Shown one piece after another: positions 1-8,761 of a stretch of DNA of 64,000 nucleotides. The stretch is from NCBI GenBank assembly GCA_963724825.1, contig CAVRWT010000005.1, positions 186,001 to 250,000 of the forward strand, read 5' to 3'. The stretch is from JALYNX01 sp963724825. GTDB taxonomy: Bacteria; Actinomycetota; Acidimicrobiia; Spongiisociales; ZC4RG35. The position numbers were made by a program, and so were the translations under genes. A model generated the notes under the pieces. That model did not search any database. It was not told the DNA's origin and worked only from the letters and a program-made list of their open reading frames with translations. Positions within the stretch are counted from its first letter, which is position 1; every line of letters begins with the position of its first letter.

Positions 1-875
1 TGTGAGCGCCGAGCGCCGGCAACCTCGGAGTGCTGGCGCTCCATCTCCATCTGATACAGGCGGGCCCGGAGGATCCGCATCGCCTTCTCCTTGTTCTGGA
101 GCTGGCTCTTCTCGTCCTGGCAGGTGACGACGAGACCGGTTGGAAGATGGGTGAGCCGGACGGCGGAGTCGGTCGTGTTGACCGATTGCCCTCCGGGGCC
201 GGTGGAGCGATAGACATCGATCTTCACGTCATTGGGGTCGATCTCCACCTCTACTGCTTCGACTTCGGGAAGAACCGCGACGGTGGCGGTCGAGGTGTGG
301 ATCCTTCCCTGCGATTCCGTCTTCGGGACTCGCTGCACTCTGTGAACACCGGCCTCGTACTTCATCCGGGAGTATGCGCCGCGGCCTTTGACCGCGACGG
401 TGACCTTGTCGTAGCCGCCGGCCTCTGACGGCGACGATTCCATCGCCTCGACGCGGAACCCGTGACGATCGGCAAATCTCTCGTACATGCGCAAGAGGTC
501 GCCGGCCCAGATGGCCGCTTCATCACCCCCGGCAGCGGAGCGGATCTCGACTATCACGTCCTTGCCGTCGTTCGGATCGGTGGGCACCAGCGCGGTTCGG
601 ATCCGCTCTTCGAGGGATTCGATCTCCTTCGACAGGTCTCCGGCGAGATGCGCCATGTCAGGGTCGTCAGACATCTCCTCGGCTTCAGCCAGATCTGTCG
701 ATGCCTGACGCCAGCGCCGGATGTCGGCCACCAGGTCGCTCAGCTCGGAGTGTTTGCGACCCAGGTCGGCGAGACGCGGCAGATCGGCGTGGACTTCGGG
801 ATCGGACAGCAGCGCCTCGGTCTCGGCGAAGGCCGACTCGATCTCCTCGAGACGGGCCTCGACGTTGGCGTCCAT
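1..875 (-). CDS. prfA: Peptide chain release factor 1 (3' end cut by window)
   Basis: Release factor that reads UAA/UAG in the ribosomal A site and triggers peptidyl-tRNA hydrolysis. About 291 of the usual ~355 residues are present; the C-terminus lies outside the window. The frame is open throughout. The catalytic loop reads STGPGGQSVNTTDSAVRLTH, containing the GGQ tripeptide, and the stop-codon reading tripeptide is P-K-T in VQRVPKTESQGRIHTS, the P-x-T form of RF1 rather than the SPF form of RF2. The ATG at 873-875 shares one base with the stop of the upstream DUF1385 gene (TGATG), so translation is probably coupled. Confidence 0.96.
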   Translation of the reverse strand, partial: MDANVEARLEEIESAFAETEALLSDPEVHADLPRLADLGRKHSELSDLVADIRRWRQASTDLAEAEEMSDDPDMAHLAGDLSKEIESLEERIRTALVPTDPNDGKDVIVEIRSAAGGDEAAIWAGDLLRMYERFADRHGFRVEAMESSPSEAGGYDKVTVAVKGRGAYSRMKYEAGVHRVQRVPKTESQGRIHTSTATVAVLPEVEAVEVEIDPNDVKIDVYRSTGPGGQSVNTTDSAVRLTHLPTGLVVTCQDEKSQLQNKEKAMRILRARLYQMEMERQHSEVAGARRS

Positions 876-1861
876 CAGCCCTCCTGGGCGCTGAGGTCGT
901 TGACCGACCGACGTAGTGCGAGCGCAGACTCGGGGATCCCTCCCCGTCCTGTCACCTCTTCGAGCGTGTTGTCGTCGAGCGCCACGACCAGGCTGGAGAT
1001 CGCAACTTCGATCTGCGACTCGTCGGGGACGCGGGTCGTCAACTTCTGCAGCCAGATCCCGGGAGCTGCCAGAGCGCTGGCGAGCCACCCACCGCGAGTG
1101 CCCGACCAGCGCAACAGCTCGTATGCGACTCCAGCTATCAGCGGGATCCCGATGAGCCTCGTCGTGATGAGGAAGACCCACCCCGGACGGCCGAAGAAGG
1201 AGAAGAAGATGATCGAGCCCAGGACCACGATCAGCAGGAAACTGGTGCCGCAGCGAGGGTGCTCCGGCGGATAGCGACGCACGGATTCGATGCTCAACGG
1301 CTCCCCGGCCTCGTAGGCGTGGATCGACATGTGCTCGGCCCCGTGGTACTCGAAGACCCGGCCGATTTCGGCGGAGCGGCCGATGGCCCAGATGTAGCCG
1401 ACGAAGAGGCCCAGTCGGAGCAGGCCCTCGACGACATTGAAGGCGATTCCCGAGTTGCCTGCGACGAACCCGGCGGCCACGGCGGGGAGCACGATGAACA
1501 ACCCGGCAAAGACCACGATGGCAACGACCATCGTCCATCCGATTTGAGAGCCGGTCAGCGGCTCCTCTTCCTCCCCTGAGGCCTTCTCGGCCGACCAGGA
1601 AAGCGCCCGGAACCCGAGACTCAGCGACTCCCAGAGAATCAAGACTCCCCGGACGAACGGGATGCGAGCCGCGCGGTTTCGCTCGGACAGTCGGGCCAGT
1701 GGCTCACGACGGGCGGTGATCGTCGAGTCGGGCTGCCGAACCGCAACCGACCACGCCCCCGGGGCGCGCATCATCACACCTTCGATTACTGCTTGTCCTC
1801 CGACCGTCTTGGCCGGATCGATGGGGGCGGCCTTCTCGTAATTGTGTTCGTTAGGGCTCAT
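875..1861 (-). CDS. DUF1385 membrane protein (YqhQ-like)
   Basis: A 328-residue protein of the DUF1385 family, whose function is not established. The N-terminal VGGQAVIEGVMMR segment and the central EYHGAEHMSIHAYE and HPRCGTSFL segments are the conserved family blocks; the His/Glu/Cys residues there could bind metal. Three or more hydrophobic stretches (about residues 105-130, 140-160, 205-250) indicate an integral membrane protein. DUF1385 genes commonly sit beside rpmE and prfA in Gram-positive genomes, as here, between rpmE (42 bp away) and prfA (1-nt overlap). The full length and intact frame contrast with the broken genes just upstream. Confidence 0.9.
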   Translation of the reverse strand: MSPNEHNYEKAAPIDPAKTVGGQAVIEGVMMRAPGAWSVAVRQPDSTITARREPLARLSERNRAARIPFVRGVLILWESLSLGFRALSWSAEKASGEEEEPLTGSQIGWTMVVAIVVFAGLFIVLPAVAAGFVAGNSGIAFNVVEGLLRLGLFVGYIWAIGRSAEIGRVFEYHGAEHMSIHAYEAGEPLSIESVRRYPPEHPRCGTSFLLIVVLGSIIFFSFFGRPGWVFLITTRLIGIPLIAGVAYELLRWSGTRGGWLASALAAPGIWLQKLTTRVPDESQIEVAISSLVVALDDNTLEEVTGRGGIPESALALRRSVNDLSAQEG

Positions 1862-1903
1862 ATGTGACCCCCACGGAGCACAATTTCGGGTGAGGAGGCC
1901 CGA

Positions 1904-2171
1904 TCACTCGGCGACTGCGGGCTCTGCCTGTTCGTCCCCGGCCGGCTGATCGGCGCCCTTGGTGAAGGTGGTCTTGCCATATCGCTTCTGGAAACGCTCG
2001 ACGCGGCCACCGGTGTCGACCAGCTTCTGCTTGCCGGTGAAAAAGGGATGACACTCGTTGCACAAGTTCGACGTGCATTTCGCCGGGCTTGGTGCTCTTG
2101 GTCGTGAAAGTGTTGCCACACGAGCACGTCACATGGGTGTCGGCGTAGGTGGGATGGATGTCGGTTCTCAC
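1904..2171 (-). CDS. rpmE: 50S ribosomal protein L31, zinc-binding type, with a frameshift
   Basis: Structural protein of the large ribosomal subunit. It reads from a GTG at 2171 (AGGAG seven bases upstream) as MRTDIHPTYADTHVTCSCGN and continues to MHVEL. After one surplus base near 2060 it resumes as CNECHPFFTGKQKLVDTGGR. The C-x-C and C-x-x-C pairs are those of the zinc-carrying L31 form. The C-terminal tail rich in Glu/Ala is longer than usual. Removing one G restores a normal family sequence, so the break is almost certainly a sequencing error in an essential or near-essential gene. It lies 14 bp downstream of rho. Confidence 0.93.
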
Positions 2172-2185
2172 CGCTGGCTCCTGTC

Positions 2186-3689
2186 TCAGTTCCCGGTGTT
2201 CTTGGCGACTTCGGCGAGGAATTCGGGGTTGCTCTTCGTGGTCTTCAAACGGTCGATGAGCAGCTCGAGCGCTGCTCCCTGACTCCAGAGCAAGCAAGAC
2301 CCGGCGCAGCTTCCACACCTGGGTCAGCTCCGTTTGATCGAACAGAAGCTCTTCCTTCCTTGTTCCCGATGCCTCGATGTCGATGGCCGGGTAGATCCTC
2401 TTGTCGGCGAGCTTGCGGTCGAGGCGCAGCTCCATGTTCCCGGTGCCCTTGAACTCCTCGAAGATGACCTCGTCCATCTTGGAACCGGTCTCGACGAGTG
2501 CGGTGCCGAGGATCGTGAGTGAGCCGCCTTCCTCGATGTTCCTCGCCGCGCCGAAGAATCGCTTCGGCGGATAGAGGGCCTGTGAGTCGACACCACCGGA
2601 GAGAATTCGCCCCGAAGCCGGCATCGCCAGGTTGTAGGCCCGGGCGAGTCGGGTGACGGAGTCGAGGAGGATGACGACGTCGGTCCCCATCTCCACAAGT
2701 CTCTTGGCCCGCTCCAGGGCAAGCTCGGCAACCTGGGTGTGCTCTTCGGCGGGACGGTCGAAGGTGGAGTAGATGACCTCGCCCTTCACCGACCGTTGCA
2801 TGTCGGTCACTTCTTCGGGTCGCTCGTCAACCAGCACCACCATCAGATAGCACTCAGGGTTGTTGGTGGTGATCGACTGCGCGATCTCCTGGAGAACTGT
2901 GGTCTTGCCGGCCTTTGGCGGCGAGACGATCAGCCCGCGCTGACCCTTGCCGATGGGGGCGATCAGGTCGACGATCCGGGTCAGGATGCCTTGTGGTCGT
3001 GACTCGATCTCCAGCCGGAGCCGCTGATCGGGGAAGAGCGGAGTCAGCGACTCGAACTTGGGCCGCTTCATCGCCTCGTCGGCAGTGACCCCGTTGACCT
3101 TGTCGATGCGAACTACTGCGGGGAACTTCTCCTTGGAGCGTGGGGGCCGGATCGGCCCGGAGACGATGTCGCCCTTGCGGAGACGAAACTTACGGACCTG
3201 GTTGGCCGAGACGTACACATCGTTCTCGCCGGGCAGATACCCGGTGACGCGGAGGAACCCGTATCCCTCGGGCAGGATGTCGAGGAGGCCTTCCCTGACT
3301 TCAAGCTCCTCTTCGGGGATGTATTCGTCATCCCGCTGACCGCTCCCACCCCGACGACGGCGTCGCTGACGGTTGCCGCCGGGACGAAACTCGTCAGAGA
3401 ACTCGGAACGCCCATCGACACGAGGGGCAGAGCGCGGCTCATCCGAATCGGTTGCTCCCCCGTCGCTCTCATCGGAATCGCCCTCGGGCTCGCTCCGCTC
3501 AGGGCGGACTGTCACCTGGGGCAGTTCGACGACATCCGCGGGCGAGCCGTCCTGGACGACCTGGCCGGCGTCGGCCAAGGCGCTTATCAATTTCGATTTC
3601 TGGAGACCGTCGGTCTCGATGCCGACCGCCTCCGCAATCTGACGGAGTTCATCGATCGACTTGCTCTGGAGTTGAGCTCGTGTGGTCAT
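2186..3689 (-). CDS. rho: Transcription termination factor Rho, with a C-terminal frameshift
   Basis: Hexameric RNA helicase that terminates transcription. The N-terminal Rho-N/SAP-like segment (MTTRAQLQSKSIDELRQIAE) is followed by an acidic and Arg/Gly-rich insertion typical of actinobacteria, the RNA-binding CSD-like domain (GYGFLRVTGYLPGENDVYVS), and the ATPase core with Walker A IVSPPKAGKTTVLQEIA and Walker B TDVVILLDSVTRLARAYN. The frame breaks after ALESGSS near 2275; the next frame gives LELLIDRLKTTKSNPEFLAE and ends at 2186, which is the normal Rho C-terminus. Because Rho is generally essential in this phylum, a sequence error is far more likely than a null allele. rpmE follows. Confidence 0.95.
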
Positions 3690-3870
3690 TGGATCCTTCG
3701 CGATTCGTCCCTAGGGGGCTCACTTGGACCGGGATGTGCACCATCGCATAGCTATGGGGCGATGCCTTGAAAGAAGGCTGTTGAGTGGATCGTTGCCGCG
3801 TCCCTTGGCGCCGGCAGCAATGCTCATCGTAGCCACTCGACGCATTTGCGCAAAGCAGCGTCCGCTCTGT

Positions 3871-5093
3871 CTATCGGATGAATGGTTCCAGGGCTGAAGA
3901 GTCGGCGTCGATCACGACGATCCGCTCCTCGAGATCGAACAAGCCCGAAGCAAGGTCCGGCCATTGCAACGTCCTGTCCCAGGCTCTCGGCAATCGTCGC
4001 CGAGAACTTGGCCGGGTGGGCGGTGGCGACCACCACCTGGGGCCGGGCCGTGAGCGTGGCCGAGCCGACATGCCAGGCAGCCGCGCTGTGCGGATCGAGG
4101 AGATAGCCCTGATCCCGGTATACCTCGGCGATCGTCTGGCGAATCTCGTCGTCGCTGGCAGCTCCGGCCGAGAACTCGGTGCGGGGATCGCCGGTGAATC
4201 GCTCCAGGTTGGAAGGGCAGGCCTACGTCCATCGCCGGGGCCACCGTGGCCACCACCGGCCCTCGAGTCATCTGACCGGCATTGACCAGATCGGCGAGCC
4301 CGCGATTGGCGTTGTTGGCGATGGTGATCGAAGCGATCGGAGCCCCCATCTGCTTGGCCAGCCAACACGAGTACACGTTGCCAAAGTTGCCGGTGGGCAC
4401 GACGACATCGAAAGGCTCACCGATGGTCGCGCCGAGATAGACGTAGTAGCCGACCTGCACCGCAACCCGAGCCCAGTTGATCGAGTTGAAAGCCAGCAGG
4501 TCGCCGTGGGTTCGAAACGACTCCTTGACCATCGCCTGACAGTCGTCGAAGGTGCCCCGGACTGCCACCACGGCCACGTTCGCATCGCCGACGGTGGTCA
4601 TCTGGCGGCGCTGGAAGTCCGACACCATGCCCTCGGGGTAGAGGACGACGATTCGCATGTTCGGCCTTCCCCGAACCGCTTCGATAGCGGCCGATCCGGT
4701 ATCGCCGGAGGTGGCGCCGAGGATCACGCCGGTCCTGGCCCCCAACCCACGCTCGAGGAGACCACCCAGGACCTGGAGGGCATGGTCCTTGAAGGAGAAG
4801 GTCGGTCCCCAAAACAGCTCGAAGACCCGGCGATCACCCACCGGGACCACGGGGGCGATGTCCGGATGACGGAACCGGGATGCGGCCCGCTCCACCAGAC
4901 CCCGCGGCTCCTCGGCACCGAACAACTCGAGTGTCGCCGCGACTGCATCGACGTAGCCCCAGGACTCCCAGCCCTCGGGGAGCGCAGGGATCTCGGTCGG
5001 CACATAGAGCCCGCCGTCGGGAGCCAGTCCGGCGAGCACCACTCCTCCGAAATCGAGCTCCGGCGCGTCACCCCTGGTCGAGACGTACTTCAC
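3871..5093 (-). CDS. thrC: Threonine synthase, two frameshifts
   Basis: PLP enzyme converting O-phosphohomoserine to threonine, the last step of threonine synthesis. The GTG at 5093 gives MKYVSTRGDAPELDFGGVVL, the family N-terminus. SFKDHALQVLGG carries the PLP lysine, and GATSGDTGSAAIEAVRG is the phosphate-binding loop. The frame shifts near 4213 (after AMDVGLP) into SNLERFTGDPRTEFSAG and again near 3965 into PDLASGLFDLEER, ending with ALEPFIR. Rejoined length is about 407 residues, normal for this family. Both breaks are single-base and are likely errors. The gene stands alone, 181 bp from rho; that gap shows no convincing feature. Confidence 0.92.
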
Positions 5094-5141
5094 CGGCCGG
5101 AGGGTAGGACGGAGCCTCCGGATAGGATTGACCCTCCAACT

Positions 5142-5213
5142 GCTCCCGTAGCTCAGGGGATAGAGCACCGGCCTCCGGAGCCGGGTGCGCAGGTTCGAAT
5201 CCTGCCGGGAGCG
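5142..5213 (+). tRNA. tRNA-Arg (anticodon CCG)
   Basis: A complete cloverleaf: acceptor GCTCCCG pairs with CGGGAGC, the D arm is GCTC..GAGC, the anticodon stem ACCGG/CCGGG region encloses the loop CTCCGGA with anticodon CCG (reads CGG), and the T arm carries GGTTCGAATCC. CCA is not encoded. It lies 48 bp from the divergent thrC start. Confidence 0.96.
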
Positions 5214-5350
5214 CCGAAATATGGCGGCGGACTTTGGCCGAGGCCAAACCTCAGTCTCCTGTTCCTGAGCATAACCGCGCAATCACTGCCTCGGCCAAAC
5301 AGACGCCGGTCCGCCGCGTGCCGGTCGGCCGGATGCCAGGTCGCCGCTCA

Positions 5351-5414
5351 TTTCTCCCCCCAGCGAGCGAAGCGAGCGTTGGGGGGAGAGCCGGCGAAGC
5401 CGGGAGGGGGGCTA
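5351..5414 (+). repeat. Dispersed palindromic element, copy 1
   Basis: Two adjacent hairpins. The first pairs CTCCCCCCAGCGA with the matching GTTGGGGGGAG around a GAAGCGAGC centre; the second is CCGGC-GAA-GCCGG followed by a G run. The same layout recurs near 47.2, 53.8 and 56.5 kb. This copy lies in the 252-bp gap between tRNA-Arg and ku and does not touch a gene. The rest of the gap shows no other feature. Confidence 0.85.
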
Positions 5415-5465
5415 CCGCGACGACCGCTCGACTTCTTGTCGTTCCTCCTTCAATAGACTCCCCAC

Positions 5466-6263
5466 ATGGCTCGATCAATCTGGAAAGGTGCGATCAACTT
5501 CGGTCTGGTCACCATCCCGGTGGGTCTGTACACCGCGACCGACAACAAGACCCCGAAGTTCAAGCAACTCCGCAAGACCGACCACTCCCCCATTCGCTAC
5601 AAGCGGGTGGCCGAGAAAGACGGCAAGGAGGTGGAGTGGGACGACATCGTCAAGGGCTACGAGTTCGAGAAGGACCGCTATGTCGTCTTCACCGACGAGG
5701 AGCTCGAATCGGCTCATCCCGACGGCAACAAGCTGGTCGACGTGGTCCAGTTCGTGGACGAGACCGAGATCGACCCGATGTTCTACAAGTCCTCGTACTA
5801 CCTGATCCCGGAGAAGATCGGGATCAAGGCCTATCGCATCCTCGCCGAGGCCCTCGCCGAGAAGGGACGGGTCGCCATCGCCAAGGTCTCGATCCGTGAG
5901 AAGCAACAGCTCGCCACCTTGCGGGCCAAGGACGGCACCATCGTCATGGAGACCATGTATTGGCCTGACGAGCTGCGCGAGGCCGACTTCGAGGAGCTCT
6001 CCGCAGATGTGGAGATCAGGCCCGAAGAGGTGGCGATGGCCGCTTCCCTCATCGACAACCTGACCCGGCCCTTCGACGCCGCGGCTTATGTCGATCCCAC
6101 CCGCGAGGCCGTCGAAGACCTGGCCTCCAAGAAGGTCGCAGGCGAGGAGATTATCGCCATCGCGTCACCGGAGCCGACCAAGGTCATCGACCTTCTCGAA
6201 GCGCTGAAAGCGTCGGTGGAGGCCACCAAGACCCACGAAGTGAAGACCGCCAAGGCCGGCTAG
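5466..6263 (+). CDS. ku: Ku protein, DNA end-binding (bacterial NHEJ)
   Basis: Homodimeric ring that binds DNA double-strand ends and recruits the ligase. The 265-residue protein begins MARSIWKGAINFGLVTIPVG, the standard bacterial Ku opening, and shows the core beta-barrel segments DIVKGYEFEKDRYVVFTDEE and FYKSSYYLIPEK. The C-terminal region after residue 190 is short and ends in a Lys-containing tail. The convergent ligase gene overlaps it by 4 bp at the 3' end, pairing the two NHEJ components. The ATG is preceded by a weak Shine-Dalgarno. No sign of truncation. Confidence 0.97.
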   Translation: MARSIWKGAINFGLVTIPVGLYTATDNKTPKFKQLRKTDHSPIRYKRVAEKDGKEVEWDDIVKGYEFEKDRYVVFTDEELESAHPDGNKLVDVVQFVDETEIDPMFYKSSYYLIPEKIGIKAYRILAEALAEKGRVAIAKVSIREKQQLATLRAKDGTIVMETMYWPDELREADFEELSADVEIRPEEVAMAASLIDNLTRPFDAAAYVDPTREAVEDLASKKVAGEEIIAIASPEPTKVIDLLEALKASVEATKTHEVKTAKAG

Positions 6264-7204
6264 GCCGGTCCCTCCTCGGCCCAGGTCACGGTGTCCGGGT
6301 CGGCGATCTCGATCCCCTTGTAGACCGGTGCCCTGAGATGGTGGTCGTGGGTCCACTCCTTGAACTCGACATCGACCACGATCCCGGGCTCCACCCACAC
6401 CGGCGGTCTGGGATTGGGGACCACCACCTCGTTGTAGAACGGCTTGGTCGGCCTTTCCAGTTCGCGGAGCGCCTTCGCGAACGCGTCCAAAGCCGAATCG
6501 TCGAAGCCCGAGCCGACGGCCGCGATCCAGCGCAGACCCCGATCGTCGTTGAGGCCGACCAGAATCGAGCCGAAGGTGGACGCCCGGCTCCGCTCGCCGG
6601 GCAGATACCCGCCGACCACGGCCCGCAGGCGATGCCTGATCGCGACCTTCCGCCAATCGGGGGATCTCCTCCCCGGCAGATAAGGCGACCCTGCCCGCTT
6701 GGCGACGATTCCCTCCAAGCCTTGGGCCTCGGCAGCGGCGAAAAGCGACAGCCCGTGCTCGAGAATCGGCTCGGGAACCACGATCGGGGCGGGCAAGGCG
6801 AGACGCTCCAACCGTGCCCGTCGCTCCTCATAAGGCTCACCTATGAGGGGCTCACCGGCGAACAGGATGTCGAAGACCACGAGGTTCACCCCGACATCGG
6901 CTCTGGTGCCCTTGCCGCCGAACCCGGTGCGCTGCTGGAGGTTGGAGAAGGAAGGTCGCCCCTCCTCGTCGAATGCGACCACCTCACCATCCAGCGCCAC
7001 GCCATCAGGTATGGGGAGACCTGCCAGCTCGGGAAAGGGCCCGATCAGGTCCAGTCCACGACGGGAGCGCGCTTTGACCCGCCCGCCTTCGGCGGAGACG
7101 ACCGCTCGGTAGCCATCCCATTTGACCTCGAACCACCAGCCCGCGTCGTCGAACGCCGCCGGCCATCGGGTTGCCAGCATCGGTTCGAAGTCGGGGACGC
7201 TCAA
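6260..7204 (-). CDS. ATP-dependent DNA ligase, LigD-ligase-domain type
   Basis: Seals nicks and, with Ku, joins broken ends. The 314-residue protein contains only the nucleotidyltransferase and OB domains: EVKWDGYRAVV carries the adenylated lysine (K-x-D-G, about residue 29), ALDGEVVAFD is motif III, EGIVAKRAGSPY is motif IV, and DWRKVAIRHRLRAVVGGYLP is motif V with the OB-fold start. No polymerase or 3'-phosphoesterase domain is fused, unlike mycobacterial LigD. It is convergent with ku and 4 bp from yqeY. A separately encoded LigD polymerase could lie elsewhere; it is not in this window. Confidence 0.95.
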   Translation of the reverse strand: MSVPDFEPMLATRWPAAFDDAGWWFEVKWDGYRAVVSAEGGRVKARSRRGLDLIGPFPELAGLPIPDGVALDGEVVAFDEEGRPSFSNLQQRTGFGGKGTRADVGVNLVVFDILFAGEPLIGEPYEERRARLERLALPAPIVVPEPILEHGLSLFAAAEAQGLEGIVAKRAGSPYLPGRRSPDWRKVAIRHRLRAVVGGYLPGERSRASTFGSILVGLNDDRGLRWIAAVGSGFDDSALDAFAKALRELERPTKPFYNEVVVPNPRPPVWVEPGIVVDVEFKEWTHDHHLRAPVYKGIEIADPDTVTWAEEGPA

Positions 7205-7665
7205 TCGGGGGCCAGCTCCTCACGAACGACGCGACTGACCAGTCCGCCGTCGAGGTCCTCGCCGTTGGTCTTCATCACCTGGCCGATGACTCTCCCCGTG
7301 GCCTTCACATCACCGGCCACCCCCAGCTCGGTGATCGCATCTCTAACCAGCTCACGGGTTGCGGCCTCGTCGAGCTTCTTTGGAAGCCACCGCGACAGAT
7401 ACTGAACTTCGAATCCGAGCTTCTCTGCCATCGCCGCCCCACGCTCACCGATCTCGAGGTACTCGTCGCGGGCCTTGTCCATCTTCTTGACGTAGGAGGC
7501 GATGACGGTGCGATACAGGTCGTCGTCCGCTCCTCCCTCGAATCCGGGCTGACTCCGGGCGACCGCGACTTCGGTCTCCACCTGGCGGATGACATCGCGA
7601 CGCGGCTTGTCCTGGGCCCGCATCGCGTCCCTCAGCTCTGCGGCCAGCTCATCCTTGATGGTCAT
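7201..7665 (-). CDS. yqeY: GatB/YqeY family protein
   Basis: A 154-residue protein resembling the tail domain of GatB, the amidotransferase subunit that recognises tRNA; the stand-alone YqeY form has no settled role. It begins MTIKDELAAELRDAMRAQDK, has the characteristic IGERGAAMAEKLGFEVQYLS and LPKKLDEAATRELVRDAI segments, and ends near TGRVIGQVMKTNGEDLDGGL. The ATG at 7665 overlaps the stop of the glycerophosphodiesterase gene as ATGA, and its own stop overlaps the ligase start, so the three genes are probably co-transcribed. Confidence 0.93.
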   Translation of the reverse strand: MTIKDELAAELRDAMRAQDKPRRDVIRQVETEVAVARSQPGFEGGADDDLYRTVIASYVKKMDKARDEYLEIGERGAAMAEKLGFEVQYLSRWLPKKLDEAATRELVRDAITELGVAGDVKATGRVIGQVMKTNGEDLDGGLVSRVVREELAPD

Positions 7666-8357
7666 CCCTTGTCCCTGATCGATGCGATGGTGCCCGGGTC
7701 GTTTGTAATGATGCCTGTGACACCCATTGCCGCCAACTCTCTCGCCACCTCCAGGTCGTTGACAGTCCAGACGTGCACCTGAAGGCCTGACCCCAGCGCC
7801 AGCTGCCCGGCGGCGGTGTCGAGCAGCTTCCAGTTGGGAACTAACGCGGTGTGGCCGACGTCTAAACAATGTTCCACAGCTCGCTCCAGATCTTCCGGCG
7901 CGTCGAGGATCAGCCCGGTGGCAACACCCGGGAATTCGCGACGGACGGCATCGACGGTTGGCCAGTGGAACGAAGTCACCCAGTCGTCGGCGCGAGCCCT
8001 CGACGCAGTCTCGAGACCAACCATGTGGTCGGGCTCGAATCCCGGTTGATGGGGGAGATTCTTCACCTCGAGCATGAGAGGTGTCTCCGGCAACGAGGCG
8101 ATGACCTCGTCGAGGAGGGCAGGGTGGTGACCACCGCCCAGATCGAGCTCGCAGAGGACGTCCCAGCCATGGGTCGAAACCAGGCGACCCTCCTGATCCG
8201 GGTTATGGGAGAGAACGAGCTTGCCGTCGGCACATCGCCGAACGTCAACCTCGATGGCATCGGCTACCGAAGCCGCAGCCAGGGCTCCAGCCAGGGTGTT
8301 GTCCGGAAATCTGGATGGCCATCCCCGGTGACCAATGATCAATGTCGTGTTACTCAT
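7662..8357 (-). CDS. Glycerophosphodiester phosphodiesterase family protein
   Basis: Hydrolyses glycerophosphodiesters to glycerol-3-phosphate and an alcohol. MSNTTLIIGHRGWPSRFPDN contains the HRG-x(n)-PDNT signature; AIEVDVRRCADGKLVLSHNP supplies the catalytic Glu-x-Asp and the second His, and MLEVKN is the third acidic motif. At about 231 residues it is a compact, cytoplasmic form with no signal peptide. The start at 8357 is chosen from the family N-terminus; an in-frame ATG at 8399 is possible. It heads the ligase-side gene run and is divergent from whiB1. Confidence 0.9.
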   Translation of the reverse strand: MSNTTLIIGHRGWPSRFPDNTLAGALAAASVADAIEVDVRRCADGKLVLSHNPDQEGRLVSTHGWDVLCELDLGGGHHPALLDEVIASLPETPLMLEVKNLPHQPGFEPDHMVGLETASRARADDWVTSFHWPTVDAVRREFPGVATGLILDAPEDLERAVEHCLDVGHTALVPNWKLLDTAAGQLALGSGLQVHVWTVNDLEVARELAAMGVTGIITNDPGTIASIRDKG

Positions 8358-8445
8358 CTTGAGAAACTCGTTTACAAATGAAGGTTCGGCCAGTACCATT
8401 CCGGACCGGAAATCCCTCGTGCGGCCTCTAAAATGGCCGGCACCC

Positions 8446-8463
8446 TTGTGAAAAAGATCACAA
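8446..8463. promoter_or_regulatory. CRP-family (cAMP receptor) binding palindrome before whiB1
   Basis: TTGTGAAAAAGATCACAA is a perfect 6+6 palindrome matching the CRP consensus TGTGA-N6-TCACA at every conserved base. It ends 15 bp before the whiB1 GTG, just upstream of the AAGGA ribosome site. Binding there would cover the promoter if the transcript is leaderless or short-leadered, which suggests repression. It lies in the 121-bp gap shared with the divergent phosphodiesterase gene. Confidence 0.75.
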
Positions 8464-8478
8464 ATTAAGGAAAACTTC

Positions 8479-8751
8479 GTGCTCACAACCATCACCACAG
8501 ATTGGCGGGACCTGGCAGCTTGCCGGGATTCGGAGCCGACCCTGTTCTTCCCCATCGGCACCACCGGTCCGGCGGTCGAACAGATCGACGCTGCGATCGC
8601 CATTTGCTCAACTTGCACCGTCCAAGAGGACTGCCTCCAGTACGCACTCGAGACCAACCAGGAATCGGGCGTCTGGGGTGGATACGCCGAGGACGATCGG
8701 CGTCGGCTTCGGAAGCGCTGGCTGGCGGAGCGCCGCCGCCGCGCCGTCTGA
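8479..8751 (+). CDS. whiB1: WhiB-family Fe-S regulator, WhiB1-like
   Basis: Small iron-sulfur transcription regulator unique to actinobacteria; WhiB1 binds the primary sigma factor and reacts with nitric oxide. Four cysteines occur in the canonical C-x(n)-C-x2-C-x5-C arrangement (LAACRDSEPTLFFP, then AICSTCTVQEDCLQYALE), followed by the GVWGG turn and a basic tail RRRLRKRWLAERRRRAV. The DWRDLAACRD, LFFP-x-G-x-x-GPA and QESGVWGG stretches resemble mycobacterial WhiB1 more than other WhiB paralogues. The GTG start has AAGGAAAA eight bases upstream. A perfect CRP-type site precedes it, as CRP control is known for mycobacterial whiB1. Confidence 0.92.
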   Translation: MLTTITTDWRDLAACRDSEPTLFFPIGTTGPAVEQIDAAIAICSTCTVQEDCLQYALETNQESGVWGGYAEDDRRRLRKRWLAERRRRAV

Positions 8752-8761
8752 CCGAACCGAT

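Noticed and set aside
1904..2171. Programmed ribosomal frameshifting in rpmE, moaC or dapB
   Set aside because: No slippery heptamer with a following structure was seen, and unrelated genes show the same kind of break at different contexts.
4179..5456. Long open frame on the plus strand opposite thrC
   Set aside because: It is antisense to conserved threonine synthase sequence, crosses tRNA-Arg and has no recognisable domain. Similar antisense frames at 6338-7405, 14446-15636, 22307-23284 and 43821-45122 are rejected for the same reason: high-GC shadow frames.
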